A DNA stretch of 64,000 nt from Bradyrhizobium sp. CCGUVB1N3 (GTDB lineage: Bacteria > Pseudomonadota > Alphaproteobacteria > Rhizobiales > Xanthobacteraceae): NCBI RefSeq assembly GCF_024199925.1, contig NZ_JANADR010000001.1:7071501-7135500 (forward strand), read 5' to 3'. Position 1 is the stretch's first letter. Every line of letters begins with the position of its first letter. Made by a program: the position numbers and the translations under genes. The notes under the pieces are model-generated. The model made no database searches. It saw nothing but the letters and a program-made list of their open reading frames with translations, and had not been told where the DNA came from. Positions 61,013-64,000 of the stretch are shown piece after piece.

Positions 61013-61432
61013 CTAATTGCCCACGAATTTGGCCACCATCTCCGGCGGAAACGGTGCGGATTTCAGCCTGTCGGGATTGGCCGGGTCGCGGCCGACGAGA
61101 ACGCGGGTCTCGAAGGCCTCGATTGCCAGAGCCTCGCCCTTGTAGACGTTGTGCTTCACCTCGAAGCTCGAGCGCTTGATGCTCTCGATCTTCGTTTCGA
61201 TGGTGATCCAGTCGCCATGGGTCGACGGGATGTAGAACTTCGCCCGCGTGTCGACCATGGGAATGCCGACCAGTCCGTATTTGTGGACCAGGTCCTGTTT
61301 CGAGAAGCCGGCCTTCTCGAACAGGACCGAGGTCGAATCGTCGAACATCGAGAAATAGCGCGGGTAATAGACGATGTTGGCGGGGTCGCAGTCACCCCAC
61401 TGGATCTGAACGTCGCGCCGGTGAAAGAACAT
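61013..61432 (-). CDS. Acyl-CoA thioesterase (4-hydroxybenzoyl-CoA thioesterase type)
   Basis: A 139-residue single hotdog domain. The active-site block is QWGDCDPANIVYYPRYFSMFDD with Asp16 matching the catalytic Asp of 4HBT-I enzymes. A second strand reads DWITIETKIESIKRSSFEVKHNVY. It cleaves an aromatic or acyl-CoA. It sits 12 bp after the SDR gene on the same strand as a ligase, so the module can activate, modify and release an acid. Confidence 0.92.
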   Translation of the reverse strand: MFFHRRDVQIQWGDCDPANIVYYPRYFSMFDDSTSVLFEKAGFSKQDLVHKYGLVGIPMVDTRAKFYIPSTHGDWITIETKIESIKRSSFEVKHNVYKGEALAIEAFETRVLVGRDPANPDRLKSAPFPPEMVAKFVGN

Positions 61433-61444
61433 CCGTGATGGGCC

Positions 61445-62206
61445 CTACTTCGGCGCCATGCGCAGCGAGCCGTCGAGCCGGACCACCTCGCCGTTGAGAT
61501 AGGCATTCTCGACCATGTGCAGCGCAAGCGCTGCGAACTCGTCGGCGCTACCGAGGCGGCGCGGGAACGGGATCGCGGCAGCGAGCGAATCCTGGGCCTC
61601 CTGCGGCAGGTTGGCGAGCAGCGGCGTGAGGAACAGGCCGGGCGCAATGGTCAGCACGCGAACGCCGAACTGCGCGAGTTCGCGCGCGATCGGCAGCGTC
61701 ATGCCGACGATACCGCCCTTGGACGCCGAATAGGCGGACTGGCCGATCTGGCCATCATAGGCTGCGACGGAAGCGGTGTTGATGATGACACCGCGCTCGC
61801 CGCTCGCCTGCGGCTCGAGCTTGGACATCTCGGTGGCGGCAAGACGCAGCATGTTGAAGGTGCCGATCAGGTTGACCTTGATCACCTTGTCGAAATCGGC
61901 AAGCGCCATCGGACCATCGCGGCCGACCACGCGCTTGGCAACACCGATGCCGGCGCAGTTGACGAGCACGCGGGCCGGGCCGTGGGCCTTGGCGGCCGCC
62001 GCGATCGCGGCTTCGGCCGAGGCGGCGTCGGAGACGTCGCAGGTCACGGCGACGCCCTTGATCTCGGCCGCAACGGTTTCGGCGAGCTTGGTATTGAGGT
62101 CGCAGACCGCGACCTTGGCGCCCTGCGCCGCCAGCTTGCGTGCGGTCGCCGCACCCAGTCCCGATGCGCCGCCGGTGACGATGGCTGCCTGATCCTTCAA
62201 CAACAT
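61445..62206 (-). CDS. SDR, 3-hydroxyacyl-CoA dehydrogenase type-2-like, second copy
   Basis: A 253-residue dehydrogenase paralogous to 43871-44629. TGGASGLG cofactor loop, Asp after strand two (VAVCDLN), NCAGIG, catalytic INTASVAAY...YSASKGG, and [16 protein letters not shown] at the end. The two copies share long blocks (e.g. [14 protein letters not shown]). It follows the ligase by 25 bp and precedes the thioesterase by 12 bp, so the three are one transcription unit. Confidence 0.93.
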   Translation of the reverse strand: MLLKDQAAIVTGGASGLGAATARKLAAQGAKVAVCDLNTKLAETVAAEIKGVAVTCDVSDAASAEAAIAAAAKAHGPARVLVNCAGIGVAKRVVGRDGPMALADFDKVIKVNLIGTFNMLRLAATEMSKLEPQASGERGVIINTASVAAYDGQIGQSAYSASKGGIVGMTLPIARELAQFGVRVLTIAPGLFLTPLLANLPQEAQDSLAAAIPFPRRLGSADEFAALALHMVENAYLNGEVVRLDGSLRMAPK

Positions 62207-62231
62207 GGCGTTCTCCTTTGGCGGATTGTTT

Positions 62232-64000
62232 CTAGGCGACCGATATCACACGGTCCGATGGATTTGCAGCATAGAGCTCGTCAATCAGCGCGGTGCGGTG
62301 CTCGAGCACGGCGCGCTGGTTGATCGAGCCTTTGTCGGTGACCTCGCCCTTGTCGATCGAGAGCGGCGTGTCCAGAAGGATCGCGCGGGTGATCCTGGTT
62401 GAGGAGCCGGTGGCCGAGCCGAGGAACTGGGTGAGGCGCTCGCGGAACGCCTCGCGGACCAGGCGGTCGCGCGCGGTGACGACGAGATCGTCGGCCGGCA
62501 GCGTCGGATTGATCAAGCGGCAGCCATCGAGGTCGAGCACCACGAGCGCGGAAATCTCGTCGCGGTTGATGCCGGCGATGACGACGTCGCGCACCAGCGG
62601 CGCGCAGGCCGCTGTGAGGCGCGCCCGCAAGGGGCCGACGCTGACCCAGGTGCCGCTCGCGAGCTTGAAGTCCTCGCTGACGCGGCCGTCGAAGTCGAAG
62701 CCGGCATTGAGGTCATCCGGGTCGGCGGGCTTCAGCGCATCGCCGAGCTTGTAAAAGCCCTCCTCGTCGAAGGATTTTGCCGTGACTTCGGGCTGGCGCC
62801 AGTAGCCAGGCATGACGTTCGGGCCCTTGCAGCGAACTTCCAGCTTGCCGTTGTTCGGCACGAGCTTGGCGTCATTGCCGGAGACGGGCAGGCCGACATG
62901 GCCGGAGCGGCTGGTGCGTGGATTGACCGACATGAAGAACGGCGCGGTTTCGGTGGCGCCCAGTCCCGTCAGCATCGGGACGCGATAGCCCTTCTCCTTC
63001 ACCGCGAGCTCGTCGAGGCTGTTCCAGACGAAGGGAGAGAGCGCCGCGCCGGAGAAGAACATCGCGTGCAGGCGGTCGAAGAATTTTGCACGCAGGCCCT
63101 GGTCGTCGCGCAAGTACGGCAGTAGCGACTCGTAGCCTTTGGGCACGTTGAAATAGACTGTCGGCGAAATCTCCTGGAGATTGCGCACGGTCTCCTCGAT
63201 GCCGCCGGGCACCGGCTTTCCGGCATCGAGATACATCGAGCCGCCGTTGTAGAGCGTCAGGCCGATATTGTGATTGCCGCCAAATGTGTGGTTCCAGGGC
63301 AGCCAGTCGATGATGACCGGCGGCTCGTCCTTCAGGAACGCCAGCGTCTCGCGCAGCATCACCTGGTTGGCGCAGATCATGCGCTGGGTGTTGATGACCG
63401 CCTTGGGATTGCCTGTCGAGCCTGACGTCAGCAGGAATTTTGCGATCGTGTCGGGGCCGATTCTGTCGTGCTGCTCATCGAGCGCAGGATGGATCGGCGT
63501 CGCCATGAGGTCGGCGAGCAGCGTGACGTCGCGCCCCGGCACGGTGCCATAGGACGCGGCGATCTCGGTGCCGAGCGAGACGTTGATGGCAAGCGCGTCC
63601 GCAAACTTGTCTGCGTCCTCGGCAAAGACGAGGCCCGGCGTCAGCAGCTTCATCAGATAAGAGAGCTTGCCGTAGTCCCTGGAGACCAGCGAATAGGCCG
63701 GCGAAACCGGGCAGAACGGCACGCCGGCATAGTATGCGCCGAAGGCAAGCAGCACATGGTCGATCGAATTGCCGGAGAGGATGACGACAGGCTTCTCCGC
63801 CGACAGGCCGCGCTGGATCAGGCCGGAGGCGATGTGCCGGCTCGCGGTGAGCAGCTCGGCATAGGTGATCTTGCGCCAGCCGCGGCCGCCTTCGCGCTCG
63901 GCCATGAAGACGCGATCCGGCGTGGTCTTCGCCCAATGATGCAGGCGGTCAGTGATGCGAACCGGATAGTCGCCCAGCGGCTGTTCTGGCCGCAGGTAAA
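62232..64000 (-). CDS. Feruloyl-CoA synthase-like ligase, second copy (5' partial)
   Basis: At least 588 codons; the frame is open to the window end, so the true start lies beyond 64000. Upstream residues include [18 protein letters not shown], equivalent to the N-terminal part of the copy at 44919. P-loop [26 protein letters not shown], hinge [18 protein letters not shown], and [17 protein letters not shown] near the end. It shares the EDFKL hinge and NQRA tail with the first copy. It presumably activates a hydroxycinnamic or similar acid and heads the ligase-SDR-thioesterase-binding protein set. Confidence 0.9.
   Translation of the reverse strand, partial: YLRPEQPLGDYPVRITDRLHHWAKTTPDRVFMAEREGGRGWRKITYAELLTASRHIASGLIQRGLSAEKPVVILSGNSIDHVLLAFGAYYAGVPFCPVSPAYSLVSRDYGKLSYLMKLLTPGLVFAEDADKFADALAINVSLGTEIAASYGTVPGRDVTLLADLMATPIHPALDEQHDRIGPDTIAKFLLTSGSTGNPKAVINTQRMICANQVMLRETLAFLKDEPPVIIDWLPWNHTFGGNHNIGLTLYNGGSMYLDAGKPVPGGIEETVRNLQEISPTVYFNVPKGYESLLPYLRDDQGLRAKFFDRLHAMFFSGAALSPFVWNSLDELAVKEKGYRVPMLTGLGATETAPFFMSVNPRTSRSGHVGLPVSGNDAKLVPNNGKLEVRCKGPNVMPGYWRQPEVTAKSFDEEGFYKLGDALKPADPDDLNAGFDFDGRVSEDFKLASGTWVSVGPLRARLTAACAPLVRDVVIAGINRDEISALVVLDLDGCRLINPTLPADDLVVTARDRLVREAFRERLTQFLGSATGSSTRITRAILLDTPLSIDKGEVTDKGSINQRAVLEHRTALIDELYAANPSDRVISVA

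Overview
The window reads as chromosomal DNA of a Bradyrhizobium-type alphaproteobacterium. The evidence is high GC, a MbfA iron exporter behind an Irr-type iron-control palindrome, many acyl-CoA and aromatic catabolism genes, and several families of dispersed intergenic palindromic repeats typical of Bradyrhizobium/Rhodopseudomonas genomes. I see no rRNA, tRNA, CRISPR array, insertion sequence or phage gene. One gene runs off each end: a giant secreted protein on the left (5' end missing) and a feruloyl-CoA-synthase-like ligase on the right (5' end missing, minus strand).

Layout. 1-8.7 kb: the end of a very large type I secreted adhesin-like protein, then a CHASE2 adenylate cyclase. 8.8-18.2 kb: a peptide-type ABC importer. 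Two paralogous binding proteins are divergent. The second is followed by two permeases, an ATPase, an AtzG-like small subunit, an amidase and a second ATPase, the last four joined by 4-bp stop/start overlaps. 18.6-22.2 kb: a small membrane protein and a type I secretion ATPase/adaptor pair, which may export the giant protein. 22.4-25.8 kb: AMP nucleosidase, a secreted TPR protein, DUF1488 and a CinA-type amidohydrolase.

25.9-31.0 kb: two amidohydrolases and a Rieske ferredoxin, facing a frameshifted MFS transporter and a LysR regulator. 31.1-38.7 kb: DUF1127 and GNAT proteins, an enoyl-CoA hydratase and an SDR, divergent from an AidB-like acyl-CoA dehydrogenase and a zinc alcohol dehydrogenase, then an NTF2-like protein and mbfA. 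38.8-52.9 kb: a large acyl-CoA catabolic block. Epoxide-hydrolase-like protein, acyl-CoA synthetase and thiolase lie on the minus strand. TetR regulator, SDR, feruloyl-CoA-synthase-like ligase, three acyl-CoA dehydrogenases (two of them tandem paralogs) and a nitroreductase lie on the plus strand. A palindrome sits in the divergent thiolase/TetR promoter region. An enoyl-CoA hydratase follows on the minus strand.

52.9-58.7 kb: a cyclic-nucleotide-gated potassium channel, small membrane proteins, an orphan membrane-anchored TAXI protein, DUF3307, a YkgJ-type cysteine-cluster protein and a WYL regulator divergent from a small ORF. 58.8-64 kb: a GST-fold protein, then a second ligase/SDR/thioesterase set with a branched-chain-type periplasmic binding protein. 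This repeats the ligase+SDR pairing seen at 43.9-46.8 kb. Taken together the accessory content points to uptake and CoA-dependent breakdown of plant-derived aromatic or phenylpropanoid acids. The substrates themselves are inference.
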